DNA of 64,000 nucleotides, taken from contig OZ012685.1 in assembly GCA_963942565.1 (NCBI GenBank), forward strand, positions 17,846,829-17,910,828, read 5' to 3'. The first letter of the stretch is position 1. Each line of letters begins with the position of its first letter. Both the position numbers and the translations under genes were made by a program. Source of the DNA: Maea johnstoni (Eukaryota > Annelida > Polychaeta > Spionida > Magelonidae). This document shows, one piece after another, positions 9,510-18,944 of the stretch. A model generated the notes under the pieces. The model was not told where the DNA came from, ran no database searches, and saw only the letters and a program-made list of their open reading frames with translations.

Positions 9510-10625
9510 CCTTACTTATGATAGCTTGTGACAAAATGGATGAAAAATGTTTTTATAGGAAAATTGAATCATGGGAGAAAAGGAGTTCAGAAAATAAACA
9601 TTTTAAAGATATTTCTGTAAATAAATCCTTGTTTATAACATTCCATTTCATTTCTGACTAATATTTGGTTTATAATTATAAAAGAATAACTTTCTCCATG
9701 TTGATTCCTTATAAACTGGCAGTATGGGGTGCAAGGGGCGCAGTTTGAGTCTGACAGACTGCACTCAACTCGGCAGAGAGTAGGTAAACCAGTGGCGCCA
9801 TCTGCAGGTGGTCCATGGTACTTTGTATACTACTACTCAGAATGTCACCTTAAGGATAAGGTGAGCTCATCGGGCACAAAGAAACTAATGGAATGGGGAT
9901 GATACTACAACTATTGCTAAATATAAATACTAACTACTACTATCGTAAAATCTACTACTGCTACTACTGCTACTTCTGCTACTACTACTACTACTACTAC
10001 TACTGCTACTTCTTACTACTACTGCACTACCACTACTGTTACTTGTAGTACTTTCCATTCTACCAGGGACTTATGTCTTGAGTACATTACCCTGAATAAT
10101 TAAAGGATGATTGAATTCTTAACTTTGAAGATTGCAAAGAGGATTCTAATAGTTTTGTTTTTTATAGGCTAGTTATCATAAAATGACTAGCACTTCTGTA
10201 GGGTCAGTAATAAAATGAAAGCTAACCTGTTCAGATAAAGTTTCCTGAATCACCAAAGGCAACGAAATGAACCCCTTAAACTTCCTTAAGAACAGAAACC
10301 ACCCAAAATTTTAGCACCTTTGTATTTTAGCAAAAACATTCACATTTGAACAGGGTCTTATTTAGGATTTAGAAACTGGGGGGCTTAAAGTGGCAATTGT
10401 ATAACTTTGGGGCTTCCTGTTTTTGAAGGGAAATCACAATATACTCAGTTTACAACCATAAACATGTATCTGTTTGTTAAAATAAGGCATAGTATCCTTA
10501 TACAGTGTCAAGGGAATTATATTTGATTGGAAAAACTTCCAATTTTGTGTTTGAAAAGGACATTTTAAGATATTACTAACAAAAAATTGGTTGTTTGAAT
10601 AATGGGGGACAAAGTACATTGGTAA
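9510..10625. other. Spacer between genes 3 and 4
   Basis: No gene. It holds a (CTA)n/(CTG)n-like triplet microsatellite at about 9945-10030. A TTAGGATTTAGAAACTGGGG segment near 10,360 belongs to a dispersed repeat also seen near 23,250, 29,700 and 60,270. Confidence 0.55.
9945..10030. repeat. (CTA)n-rich triplet microsatellite
   Basis: Runs of CTACTACTACTACTAC interspersed with CTGCTA and CTTCTG. Confidence 0.85.
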
Positions 10626-10668
10626 AACTAATTCATTGAAACAGGCAAATACTATCATGTTTTGGGTT

Positions 10669-10712
10669 AATATCTTTTTGAAGGATGTGGTGAGCCTTGA
10701 GAAAGGCTGTTG
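10669..10712 (-). terminator. Histone-type 3' stem-loop and downstream element, gene 4
   Basis: On the minus strand, AGCCTT-TCTC-AAGGCT (10693-10708) is flanked by CCAAC and CACCAC, followed by TTCAAAAAGATATT (10669-10682) as a candidate downstream element. It mirrors gene 5. The stem is perfect. Confidence 0.72.
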
Positions 10713-10755
10713 GATTTGTCAAGAGACAGGATACAGCCAGCACACCAAATGGATT

Positions 10756-11106
10756 TCAAATCTCAAGACTGCTATCGTCAGAGTCATAGTCCATCTCGCT
10801 GTCAGAGGGTGTAGTATAGAATGAAATTTCAATCTTCTCCCTCAATGCATCCATCTTGTCGGCCTGAGCACTGGCATACCCATAGAACATCATCTTGACG
10901 CCAGTCATGACGGCCAGACGTTGACGCAAGGTGTAGCGGGCGGTGTTATTCTTGTTCTTGATGGCACGCTGGTAGCGCACCTGCATGTCTTTGATGCGCT
11001 GGTCCAGCAGAGACATCTGGTCACAGGCTCTGTTGAACTTGCGATGGGAGAGCTGGAATTGGCCCTGAAGATCCAGACAGTCAAGATCAGTGGAGAAGTT
11101 GGACAT
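10756..11106 (-). CDS. Small-family gene 4: 116-aa protein, inverted twin of gene 5
   Basis: Single-exon member, near-identical to gene 5 through the core (KFNRACDQMSLLDQRI, QVRYQRAIKNKNN, RLAVMTGVKMMFYGYA), with acidic tail SDSEMDYDSDDSSLEI. I start it at the ATG at 11106 (MSNFSTDLD), which aligns with genes 1 and 5. An in-frame TTG at 11133 lies in the leader and is not a plausible start. The segment after the core has drifted (KIEISFY against KMENQLY in gene 5). The leader is 56 bases. Function is unknown. Confidence 0.83.
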   Translation of the reverse strand: MSNFSTDLDCLDLQGQFQLSHRKFNRACDQMSLLDQRIKDMQVRYQRAIKNKNNTARYTLRQRLAVMTGVKMMFYGYASAQADKMDALREKIEISFYTTPSDSEMDYDSDDSSLEI

Positions 11107-11158
11107 GTTGTTTATGAGGTAGGAGAGTGACAAGTTGTGTGGAGCTGGTTCTCAGTAA

Positions 11159-11252
11159 GAATGAAGCAGTGATGTGGCTGGCTGACATATATAGTGGCAG
11201 GGAGGGAGGTAGGATATGGGGTAATTAAGGTTGGCCATCATCCAATCAATAT
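11159..11252 (-). promoter_or_regulatory. Core promoter of small-family gene 4
   Basis: On the minus strand, TATATATG (11186-11193) lies 31 bases before the A (11162) of a TCATTC initiator. A CCAAT box (on the plus strand at 11242-11246) lies about 80 bases upstream within ATTGATTGGATGATGG. The layout matches genes 1 and 5. Confidence 0.72.
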
Positions 11253-12075
11253 GATAGGCTTATAACTGAATAATCGTTGATGGTTAATCAGTGATACTTC
11301 TCGGCTTTGCCAACTAATCCAGGATAATCTGGATTAAGTGTAAACCATGTCTTTGATTGCAACTGGTAGTTAATGTTTTGAACAGCATTCACCTTGACTC
11401 CCTATTATCAAAAGGGGATTTTACAATTTTGTGTTCACCCTTTTTTCAAACATAAAGAGAATACCAGTTTTAAGGATACATAATGGAAGTGAGTTAAAAT
11501 AAGATTTACTTTTAAATAAGAGTGAATATTATTTCTTATCAAACAAAAGTACATCATTTTTTAACCAGAAGAGTATGGCGTTTCTATTTTAAATATTTTT
11601 CCAACTATGCTTTTCCATAAAGATTTTACAAAAATTGTCAGGCTGCTTTTGGCTGCTGTGAGCAGTAATGGATTAAAACAATTTTATTGTTTTTTTCTAT
11701 GTTTGTAAGCTCACATCTACTCATGGAAGTGAAGATTAATAGACAGATGTATAGTTTGATAAACAGATAAATAGAGATAGAGAGATCAATTGGTTATAGT
11801 GTAAATAGTACTTTGCAATAGACAGTGAAAGTTCATCAAAACAACTAAAATCTTGGAGAAAGGTTAAGAAACAATGTGTTTTCATGTTTATCATGACATA
11901 CAGATGATAATTATAATTTGCTCCAGAATGTATTTGAAAACTCACTTTGTAAAATGTCAGTGACCTTGTACCCAGTGATAGGATGTATTCTGTAAACCAC
12001 GTGTCTATGCGTTGAAAGGATTCACAATCAGTCAGATGAAGTCCTATTTGTGATGGTTTATGTATTCCACACTTA

Positions 12076-12383
12076 GTGGTACACAGTTTTCTGGGGGGGG
12101 GGGGGGGGTTTCAAAGAGAATCTATTTTTCTTTCCTCTACAGAATGATTAGCTCCAAGTTTTTTTCTATTCGCTATGTTTTGGTAAAAAATCAATTTGAT
12201 AAATGGCATTCAGATAATAAAAAACACGGTTTCCTATTATGGAAACCTTCTCTGCAATGATCACATATCCTAACTGAAAACTGGAACTTTACTGAAAGAA
12301 TTATAATCATGAATCATGAATTGAATATGGCTTCAGGAAATATAGCGGATTCTATTTGGAAAAAAAAAAGAAATTTGTATCAT
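12076..12383. other. Unpaired centre of the inverted duplication
   Basis: About 300 bases with no obvious inverted partner. It includes a G run (12092-12108) and AT-rich sequence. No gene seen. Confidence 0.55.
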
Positions 12384-13118
12384 TAAGTGTGGAATACATA
12401 AACAATCGCAATAGGTCTTCATTATAGGGTACATTAGTCAGTTTCCTGGCACGGAGATTTTATTAAGTCAGCTGTAAAAATTCAGTCTGGAGCAAGCTTT
12501 AGTAATGCTCTTTATTTCATAATGAACATGAAAACACATTGTTTGTTCACCTTTCTCCAAGTTTTAAGTTGTTTTGATGAACTATTGCAAAGTACTATTT
12601 ACATGATAAACTGAGACAACTGTAGCTGGATATCCACAGTCAAAATTTATCTCTTTAATAATCTGTCTATTAATCTTCACTATGGTCAAAGTGGATGTAA
12701 GCGTACAAGGATACAAAAACATAAAGTTAATTTTAACTTATCATTGGAACTGTGATATATTCTGCAACACCATATTCTTCTGGCTAAAAAATCTTATTCT
12801 TTTGTTCCATAAGAAATGATATTCACTCCAATTTAAAACTAAATCTTATTTAAATTCATTTCCATTATGTATCAATAAAATTGATATTTTATGTATGTTT
12901 GAAAAGGGTGAACATAATGTAAAGTCCCCCTTTGGTGATAGGTAGTCAAGGTGAATGCCGGTCAAAGCAATCAGCTATAAGTTGCAATCAAAGATATGGC
13001 TCTCACAGATAATCCTGGATTAGCTGGCAAAGCCAGGAGATATCACTGATTAACCACCAAAGAGTATTCAGTTACAAGAGCAATCAGGACATGTTTTCTA
13101 TGATGATGAACGTTGTAT

Positions 13119-13192
13119 ATTGATTAGATGATGGCCAGCCTCCCTCCTCCCTGCCACTATATATACCAGCCAGCCACAGCACTGCTTCATTC
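13119..13192 (+). promoter_or_regulatory. Core promoter of small-family gene 5
   Basis: TATATATA (13158-13165) lies 31 bases before the A (13189) of a TCATTC initiator. The upstream ATTGATTRGATGATGG motif is present, but here its ATTGG has become ATTAG, so the CCAAT box is lost. Confidence 0.75.
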
Positions 13193-13245
13193 TCACTGAC
13201 AACAAGCTCCATAGAACTTGTCCACTCTCCTATCTTATCTACAAC

Positions 13246-13596
13246 ATGTCAAACTTCTCCACTGATGTTGACTGCCAGGATCTGCAGAGCCAGTTCCAGC
13301 TCTCCCATCGCAAGTTCAACAGAGCCTGTGACCAGATGTCTCTGCTGGACCAGCGCATCAAAGACATGCAGGTGCGCTACCAGCGTGCCATCAAGAACAA
13401 GAAGAACGTCGCCCGCTACACCTTGCGTCAACATTTGGCTGTCATGACTGGCGTCAAGATGATGTTCTATGAGTATGCCAGTGCTCAGGCCGACAAGATG
13501 GATGCGCTGAGGGAGAAGATGGAAAATCAACTCTATACCACACCCTCTGACAGCGAGATGGACTATGACTCTGACGATAGCAGTCTTGAGTATTGA
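13246..13596 (+). CDS. Small-family gene 5: 116-aa protein of unknown function
   Basis: Single-exon member with the full family core (KFNRACDQMSLLDQRI, QVRYQRAIKNKKN, LAVMTGVKMMFYEYA, DKMDALREKM) and acidic tail SDSEMDYDSDDSSLEY. It is the closest relative of gene 4 and very close to gene 1. The ATG at 13246 is the first after the predicted TSS, giving a 57-base leader, and the histone-type stem-loop begins 52 bases after the stop. Strong conservation of the core across diverged flanks indicates purifying selection. Function is unknown. Confidence 0.85.
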   Translation: MSNFSTDVDCQDLQSQFQLSHRKFNRACDQMSLLDQRIKDMQVRYQRAIKNKKNVARYTLRQHLAVMTGVKMMFYEYASAQADKMDALREKMENQLYTTPSDSEMDYDSDDSSLEY

Positions 13597-13643
13597 AATC
13601 CTTTTGGTATGCTAGCTGTATCAATCCTGTCTCTTGACAAACC

Positions 13644-13688
13644 TAACAGCCTTTCTCAAGGCTCACCATGTCCTCCAAAAAGAGTTTG
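13644..13688 (+). terminator. Histone-type 3' stem-loop and downstream element, gene 5
   Basis: AGCCTT-TCTC-AAGGCT (13648-13663) sits between TAAC and CACCA, followed by CCAAAAAGAGTTTG at 13675-13688, which is identical to the gene 1 downstream element. Confidence 0.75.
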
Positions 13689-13699
13689 AATCTTTGTAC

Positions 13700-15015
13700 C
13701 GGCTTCATCATAGTTGACCACTTAACAGTTTAATACCAAGTTATTTGAAGTCAGAAAACAAATTGCTGATTTGATGAGATTGTAAAGAAAGATACATTCT
13801 CACCGCAGTTCATGCTTTTTGGAAGGCTCTTGTATCTAAAGTTGTATTTCATACTTAATATCACTTTCTTCAATGCCTTATATAGGGTAGCTAATGAGGT
13901 TATTTATTATTTTTTTTTTTCATGTCAGTTTTTCCCCTACCCTACTTTTATTACATTATTTAGCCAAAACCAAATATGAGATGAATAAGCATGGATCTAG
14001 AGCTGTTCCAAGAGTTTGGCCACCAGCCTATAAAGTCTTCTGATGAGAAATACATTATGCATAAAAAGTATACTGGGGGGGGGGGGGGGGGGGGGGACAC
14101 AAGACATGCATTATATTTTCAAGTAGATGTCGCATCCACGATTATGAATCTTGGACTTTCAAATTTCTCTATTATTGAGGGAAGATCAATTCATCGAGAA
14201 AAAATGTACTATATTTTTAACTATTTTAACTATTTTCTTGGTTAAAACTAACAGATTGGTCCTTATTTGCTCAGTTTTTGGATTTCACAAGCAATGTCCT
14301 GGGGATTGATGCAGAATTTCACAGTCGTAGGGTGTTTGTATTCAGTTATGATGGATAAATTTTCTTGAATCACCAGAGATAAGATACTGTAGAACACATA
14401 TATGACGCGTGTCCCAAATATAGCGAATTGGGGAGTTTTCGCATCATAGCGTATCTTTATGTTACCTACGGTAGCCGCTGCTGACAGCGCCAGTACAGTA
14501 AGAAAAAAGTACAGCGTTTTTTATATATAGCGAAGCGGAACCATACGCTATGTACGCTATATATAAACAGGCGCTAACATTATGTGTTCTACAGTATAAA
14601 GGTCATCTGCATTTCAGCAGTGGGCCCAACTTCGTCTCACCACTAAGTATTTTATCAGTCATGGTCGTTAACTTCATTATTTATTGTTTAGACAAGTGGC
14701 AAACTGCCAGGAAACACAAAACTGGCGGAATAGGTCATTTTGCCTCACATGTAACTTCCGGTTCGAGTAGTTTGCCGATTTGCGATACATGATACGATAC
14801 ACCACCTTTTACCGATTCGATAATTGGCAGCTTCGTTTTAGCGATACAATTATCTTGGAGGTATCGATGACACTCCTATCTGGACCTATGATATATCGTT
14901 AGAGAGATATCACCAAAATAGTCAGGCGGTTTTGGCTGCAATAGGCATTAATGGGTTAACATCCATGCTTTTACTAAGTATTCTATTTGTAGGAATACTA
15001 CTTTCTAGACATTGT
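13700..15015. other. Spacer before the first WDR90 exon in view
   Basis: No gene recognised. It contains a G run (about 14,078-14,097), a MITE (14,387-14,597) and GATAC/ATCGAT-rich sequence (14,785-14,880) resembling the elements near 21,000. Confidence 0.5.
14386..14598. mobile_element. TA-flanked MITE, about 210 bp
   Basis: Terminal inverted repeats CTGTAGAACACATA / TATGTGTTCTACAG flanked by TA on both sides, with an inner TATAGCG/CGCTATA palindrome. Consistent with a Tc1/mariner-type non-autonomous element. Confidence 0.75.
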
Positions 15016-15016
15016 T

Positions 15017-15232
15017 TTAACTCTTATGCTGCTGGTGGCTAATTTGGCCAATACAAAATGAGGCAAAAAAAACCTGAAAAAATGGCTGTAACCCTGGCAT
15101 ATGGGTACTCATCTGAGAGTACTCAGTGAGGGCTTTCTGACGAATACCAACATGACAGGTTTTAGATGGTTTTCAAAAATCTTTGCATCCTTGTGCTTCA
15201 GACAAAAGTAGCCTTAGCATTGGAAGGGTTAA
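15017..15232 (+). mobile_element. MITE family A, full copy
   Basis: TTAA at both ends, TTAACTCTTATGCTGCTGG start, AGCATTGGAAGGGTTAA end, internal GGGTACTCATCTGAGAGTAC hairpin. Confidence 0.75.
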
Positions 15233-15316
15233 CATCCATGCATTTACCAAGTATTTCATTTGTAGGAATATTACTTTCTGTACATTGTTTGCACATCTTC
15301 TCTTTTCTTCTACCTC

Positions 15317-15490
15317 TGGATGGTGTCTTTGGGTTGAGACAGCATTCAGCTGTGTACTTTCTACACATTGTTTTCATACTGTCTCTTGTATTCTGTTTCA
15401 GGATGGTGTCATGTGGTAGGGACAACATTTGGCTGCGTACTTTCTAGACAGTATTTTCATATCTTCTCTTTTCTTTTTCTTCTATTTCAG
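15317..15490 (+). repeat. Tandem copies of the exon-1 acceptor of WDR90
   Basis: Segments of about 85-89 bp repeat the polypyrimidine tract, the TTTCAG acceptor and the first bases of the following exon (GATGGTGTC). Copies begin at 15402 (intact AG) and near 15318 (AG lost). Confidence 0.75.
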
Positions 15491-15652
15491 GATGGTGTCC
15501 TGTGGCCGGGACAACATTCGGCTGTGGCGGGTCAAGGATGGTCAGCTGCGGTCAGCGCCGGTCAATCTGGCCGAGAACCACCTGCTGGAGTTCACTGATG
15601 TGTGCTTCGAGGCTGGCTACCAAGCAGCAAAGGACCCTGCTGATAGGCTCAT
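15491..15652 (+). CDS. WDR90: WDR90, exon 1 in view
   Basis: Encodes MVSCGRDNIRLWRVKDGQLR and continues to FTDVCFEAGY. This matches my recollection of vertebrate WDR90, in which the corresponding stretch reads VSCGQGNIRLWRVKDGQLR. WDR90 is a large multi-WD-repeat protein with an N-terminal CFAP20-like domain, associated with centrioles and cilia. The exon starts after TTTCAG at phase 1 and ends CTCAT|gtaggt at phase 2. Reading one base further meets an in-frame TAG, so the donor is fixed by phase with the next exon. Upstream exons, including the CFAP20-like domain, are not in the window. Confidence 0.9.
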
Positions 15653-15664
15653 GTAGGTACCTTA

Positions 15665-15876
15665 CGCCTAAAAAACATAATTGTTTGTTTCCTGTAACGG
15701 TCTGAAATAAACAGGGTAGGTAGGTAGGTAAAATCCTTTTTTTAATTTTTTTACATGTGTTTCATGCATGTTTTATGTTGATTGGGAGTTGGAAGGGCGG
15801 AAAAACTTTAGGGTTGGGATTTTTTTGAGTAAAAACCTGTTAAGGTAGGGTTACAGGTAGCCTAGATTTTTAGGCT
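15665..15876 (+). mobile_element. MITE family B copy (TTTCCTGTAAC ends)
   Basis: Starts CCTAAAAAACATAATTGTTT then TTTCCTGTAAC and ends GGGTTACAGG...TTTTTAGGCT. The interior has GGTAGGTAGGTAGGTA. Other copies are at 44,061 and 50,172. Confidence 0.6.
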
Positions 15877-16165
15877 GTCATATGTATTTTTCTGTTATGT
15901 TTTTTTTCTGTTACCAAGCACCAAATAGTGTAGGTAGCCACAGTGGTCAATTTAGTTTACATTTATCTCACCAGGATTCAGTTTGATTATGACACTGTAA
16001 ACATATAGAGATCAGAGGAGCAGGTGGTGCCATCTATCTACCAAACCTGGTACCACACCACAGTGCTTGGTCAACACATAAGGGAAGGTGAACATTACAG
16101 GGACTAGGAGCCTAGTCTAGGTTACAGGACACAAACAACTTTTTTTAGGCCTTAGACTAGGTTCC

Positions 16166-16409
16166 TACCGTAAATTCTTGGAAATTTAGGCCACCCTAGG
16201 AATATGGGGCGCTATAATTATTTTAAAAAATAATTAATGGGAAATCTGGTCAACACTCTATCTATCTTCAATTGCCATTTCACAAAATATGGACCTAGCT
16301 GTAAATCTTGCTATATATACAACATCAAGGTATTTTCAGAAAACATGGGCCACCCGGAACCATAAAAATTGTAATCGTAAAAGTGTCCCAAATTACTGAG
16401 TATTTACGG
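16166..16409 (+). mobile_element. TACCGTAAATTC-type MITE, copy 1
   Basis: Ends CCGTAAATTCTTGGAAATTT and GAGTATTTACGG form inverted repeats, with TA on the left flank only. The interior has GGGCCACCC words. Related copies are at 26,583, 30,127 and 31,897. Confidence 0.65.
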
Positions 16410-16475
16410 TCCGTGGCAACATATCCATGTTCTCTTCATCTAAGGTATACTACAGTGTTGGTTTGTATGTTTTAG

Positions 16476-16600
16476 ATACGCCTGCAGTAGAGCTGGTCAC
16501 ATCTTTGAGGTCAACTACCAGAAGCTGAGCATCCATCACATACGCAGACTTCTACCTGTAGATAAGAAGCACCGGAGGGAGAAACAAACATTCAATTCTG
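16476..16600 (+). CDS. WDR90: WDR90, exon 2 in view
   Basis: Joined to the previous exon it reads [17 protein letters not shown], then [12 protein letters not shown] and KQTFNS, as in vertebrate WDR90. The acceptor is TTTTAG, the donor CTG|gtaagag, and the exon ends in phase 1. It completes one WD blade and leads into the GPGIA segment of the next exon. Confidence 0.9.
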
Positions 16601-16683
16601 GTAAGAGTTCTGGAGAATATCTATATCTATATCTATATGATTATCTATGTGTATATATATCTGTTTCTATGTGTGTGTGTGTG

Positions 16684-16933
<250 letters not shown>

Positions 16934-17179
16934 AAAGTTTTCAAACCTTGTTCTTCAGAACGGGTCATATATATATCAGGATATTTTAGAGGTTTCTGGA
17001 TTATTCCTTTATTTTCATCTCAAATCAGAGGAAAATGACATTTGACTTTGAACATGAAGTACATTTTCGTTGAACCCCCTATAAATTGTCATCCGGCTTC
17101 TTTGGTCTCTAGAATTTTTTTTGAAATTTGCACCACTCTTGATGGCTGTATACCTATGACGTTGGCCTCTGGGTTATGT

Positions 17180-18379
17180 ACCCAAATTTATATTTTTTCA
17201 GGACCTGGTATAGCTATCACAAGCATATGTATGGATGACGCTTTCTGCGTGTAGGCTCATATCTGGCCTCTAGATTTTGTGTATGATAATTATATCTTTC
17301 AGGACCAGGTATAGCTACCACAAGCATATGTATGAACGAAGCTTTCTGTGTGACGGGCTCGGAAGATGTCTACCTGTGCCTCTGGCCTCTAGATTTGGTG
17401 TACAACGTTTCTTCCTTTCAGGGCCTGGTATAGCTACCACAAGCATGTGTATGAACGAAGCTTTCTGTGTGACGGGCTCGGAAGATGTCTACCTGCGCCT
17501 CTGGCCTCTAGATTTGGTGTACAACGTTTCTTCCTTTCAGGGCCTGGTATAGCTACCACAAGCATGTGTATGAACTAAGCTTTCTGCGTGATGGGCTCGG
17601 AGGATGGCTACCTGCACCTCTGGCCTCTAGATTTCATTCACAACATTTCTATCTTTCAGGACCAGGCATATAGCTATCACAAGCATGTGTATGAACGAGG
17701 CGTTCTGCATGATGGGCTAGGAGGATGGCTACCTGCACCTCTGGCCTCTAGATTTCATTCACAACATTTCTATCTTTCAGGACCAGGCATAGCTATCACA
17801 AGCATGTGTATGAACTAAGCTTTCTGCGTGATGGGCTCGGAGGATGGCTACCTGCGCCTCTGGCCTCTAGATTTCATTCACAACATTTCTATCTTTCAGG
17901 ACCAGGCATATAGCTATCACAAGCATGTGTATGAACGAGGCGTTCTGCGTGACGGGCTCGGAGGATGGCTACCTGCGCCTCTGGCCTCTAGATTTCATTC
18001 ACAACATTTCTATCTTTCAGGACCAGGCATATAGCTATCACAAGCATGTGTATGAACGAGGCGTTCTGCGTGATGGGCTCGGAGGATGGCTACCTGCACC
18101 TCTGGCCTCTTGATTTCATTCACAACATTTCTATCTTTCAGGACCTGGTATAGCTATCACTAGCATCTGTATGAACGAGGCTTTCTGTGTGACGGGCTCG
18201 GAGGATGGCTACCTGCACCTCTGGCCTCTAGATTTTGTATGTAACGTTTCTTTCTTTCAGGACCTGGTATAGCTATCACTAGCATGTGTATGAATGAGGC
18301 GTTCTGCGTGACAGGCTCAGAGGATGGCTACCTGCACCTCTGGCCTCTAGATTTCATTCACAACATTTCTATATTTCAG
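17180..18379 (+). repeat. Ten-copy array of the exon-3 acceptor and 5' half of WDR90
   Basis: Ten consecutive copies (acceptor AGs just before 17202, 17303, 17422, 17541, 17660, 17781, 17900, 18021, 18142 and 18261), period 119-121 bp after the first, precede the true exon at 18380. Each copy has about 20 bases of intron with TTTCAG plus the first 95-100 bases of the exon, encoding GIAITSMCMNEAFCVTGSED then YLRLWPLDF. None has a donor, and read-through changes frame. Confidence 0.92.
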
Positions 18380-18567
18380 GACCTGGTATAGCTATCACAA
18401 GCATGTGTATGAATGAGGCTTTCTGCGTGACGGGCTCGGAGGATGGCTACCTGCGCCTCTGGCCTCTAGATTTCGCCCACGTGTACCTGGAGGCGGAACA
18501 CGAGGGGCCAGTGACGGCTGTGGACATCACAGAGGACGGCATGAAGATACTAGCAGGAACAGCAACA
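18380..18567 (+). CDS. WDR90: WDR90, exon 3 in view (last unit of the array)
   Basis: Encodes GPGIAITSMCMNEAFCVTGS, EDGYLRLWPLDFAHVYLEAE, HEGPVTAVDITEDG and ILAGTAT, a WD blade matching vertebrate WDR90 (GSEDGFLRLWPLDF in my memory of the human protein). It enters at phase 1 from exon 2 and exits at phase 0 at ACA|gtaagt. This is the only complete copy with a donor in the array, so it is the functional exon. Confidence 0.92.
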
Positions 18568-18728
18568 GTAAGTTCATCCCTTTCATGTTGTTCAGGAGAA
18601 TCTAGGGATAGGTACCATTATTCCAAACAACACCAATATATAATACCGCTAAAAATAATCATATCGTAAAAGTATCATATTGTTTTGCATCACATTGTTT
18701 ACGATGAGAATTTTCTTTTTAATGAACA

Positions 18729-18940
18729 TAACCCTTGTGCTGCTCGTGGCTTATTTGACCTCTACAAAATAATGGTAAAACCCTGAAAAATCACTGAAAT
18801 CCTGGCACATATAGGTACTCATCTGAGAGTACTCCGTGAGGGCTATTCAATGACTACCAACATGATGGGGTTAAGATGGTTTTCAAAAATCTTTGCATTC
18901 TTGTTCATTGGACGAAAGTAGCCTTAGCATTGGGAGGGTT
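18729..18940 (+). mobile_element. MITE family A copy
   Basis: TAACCCTTGTGCTGCTCGTGG start, AGCATTGGGAGGGTT end, hairpin with GGTACTCATCTGAGAGTACT. The TTAA flanks are eroded. Confidence 0.65.
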
Positions 18941-18944
18941 CTAA

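Larger units (their letters stand above)
10669..12075 (-). repeat. Left arm of a diverged inverted duplication (genes 4 and 5)
   Basis: This arm is the reverse complement, with indels, of 12384-13690. Matched landmarks are the two CDSs (10756-11106 against 13246-13596, both 351 bases, coordinates summing to 24,352 at both ends), the TATA boxes, the initiators, the blocks at 11,290-11,420 and 12,930-13,060, and TATGTATTCCACACTTA (12059-12075) against its complement at 12384-12400. Confidence 0.85.
12384..13690 (+). repeat. Right arm of the diverged inverted duplication
   Basis: Reverse-complement partner of 10669-12075, carrying gene 5. The arms have diverged by substitutions and small indels, so this is an old duplication rather than an assembly artefact. 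Confidence 0.85.

Noticed and set aside
11107-11133. Upstream TTG start adding nine residues to gene 4
   Set aside because: TTG is not a likely start in an animal nuclear gene and paralogues begin at the next ATG. The same reasoning moved the starts of gene 3 (to 8958) and GPCR 4 (to 58220).
17277-18113. Multiple frames with KHVYERGVL and MCMNEAFC as a possible repeat protein
   Set aside because: They are partial exon copies with in-frame breaks between units; only the last unit has a donor.
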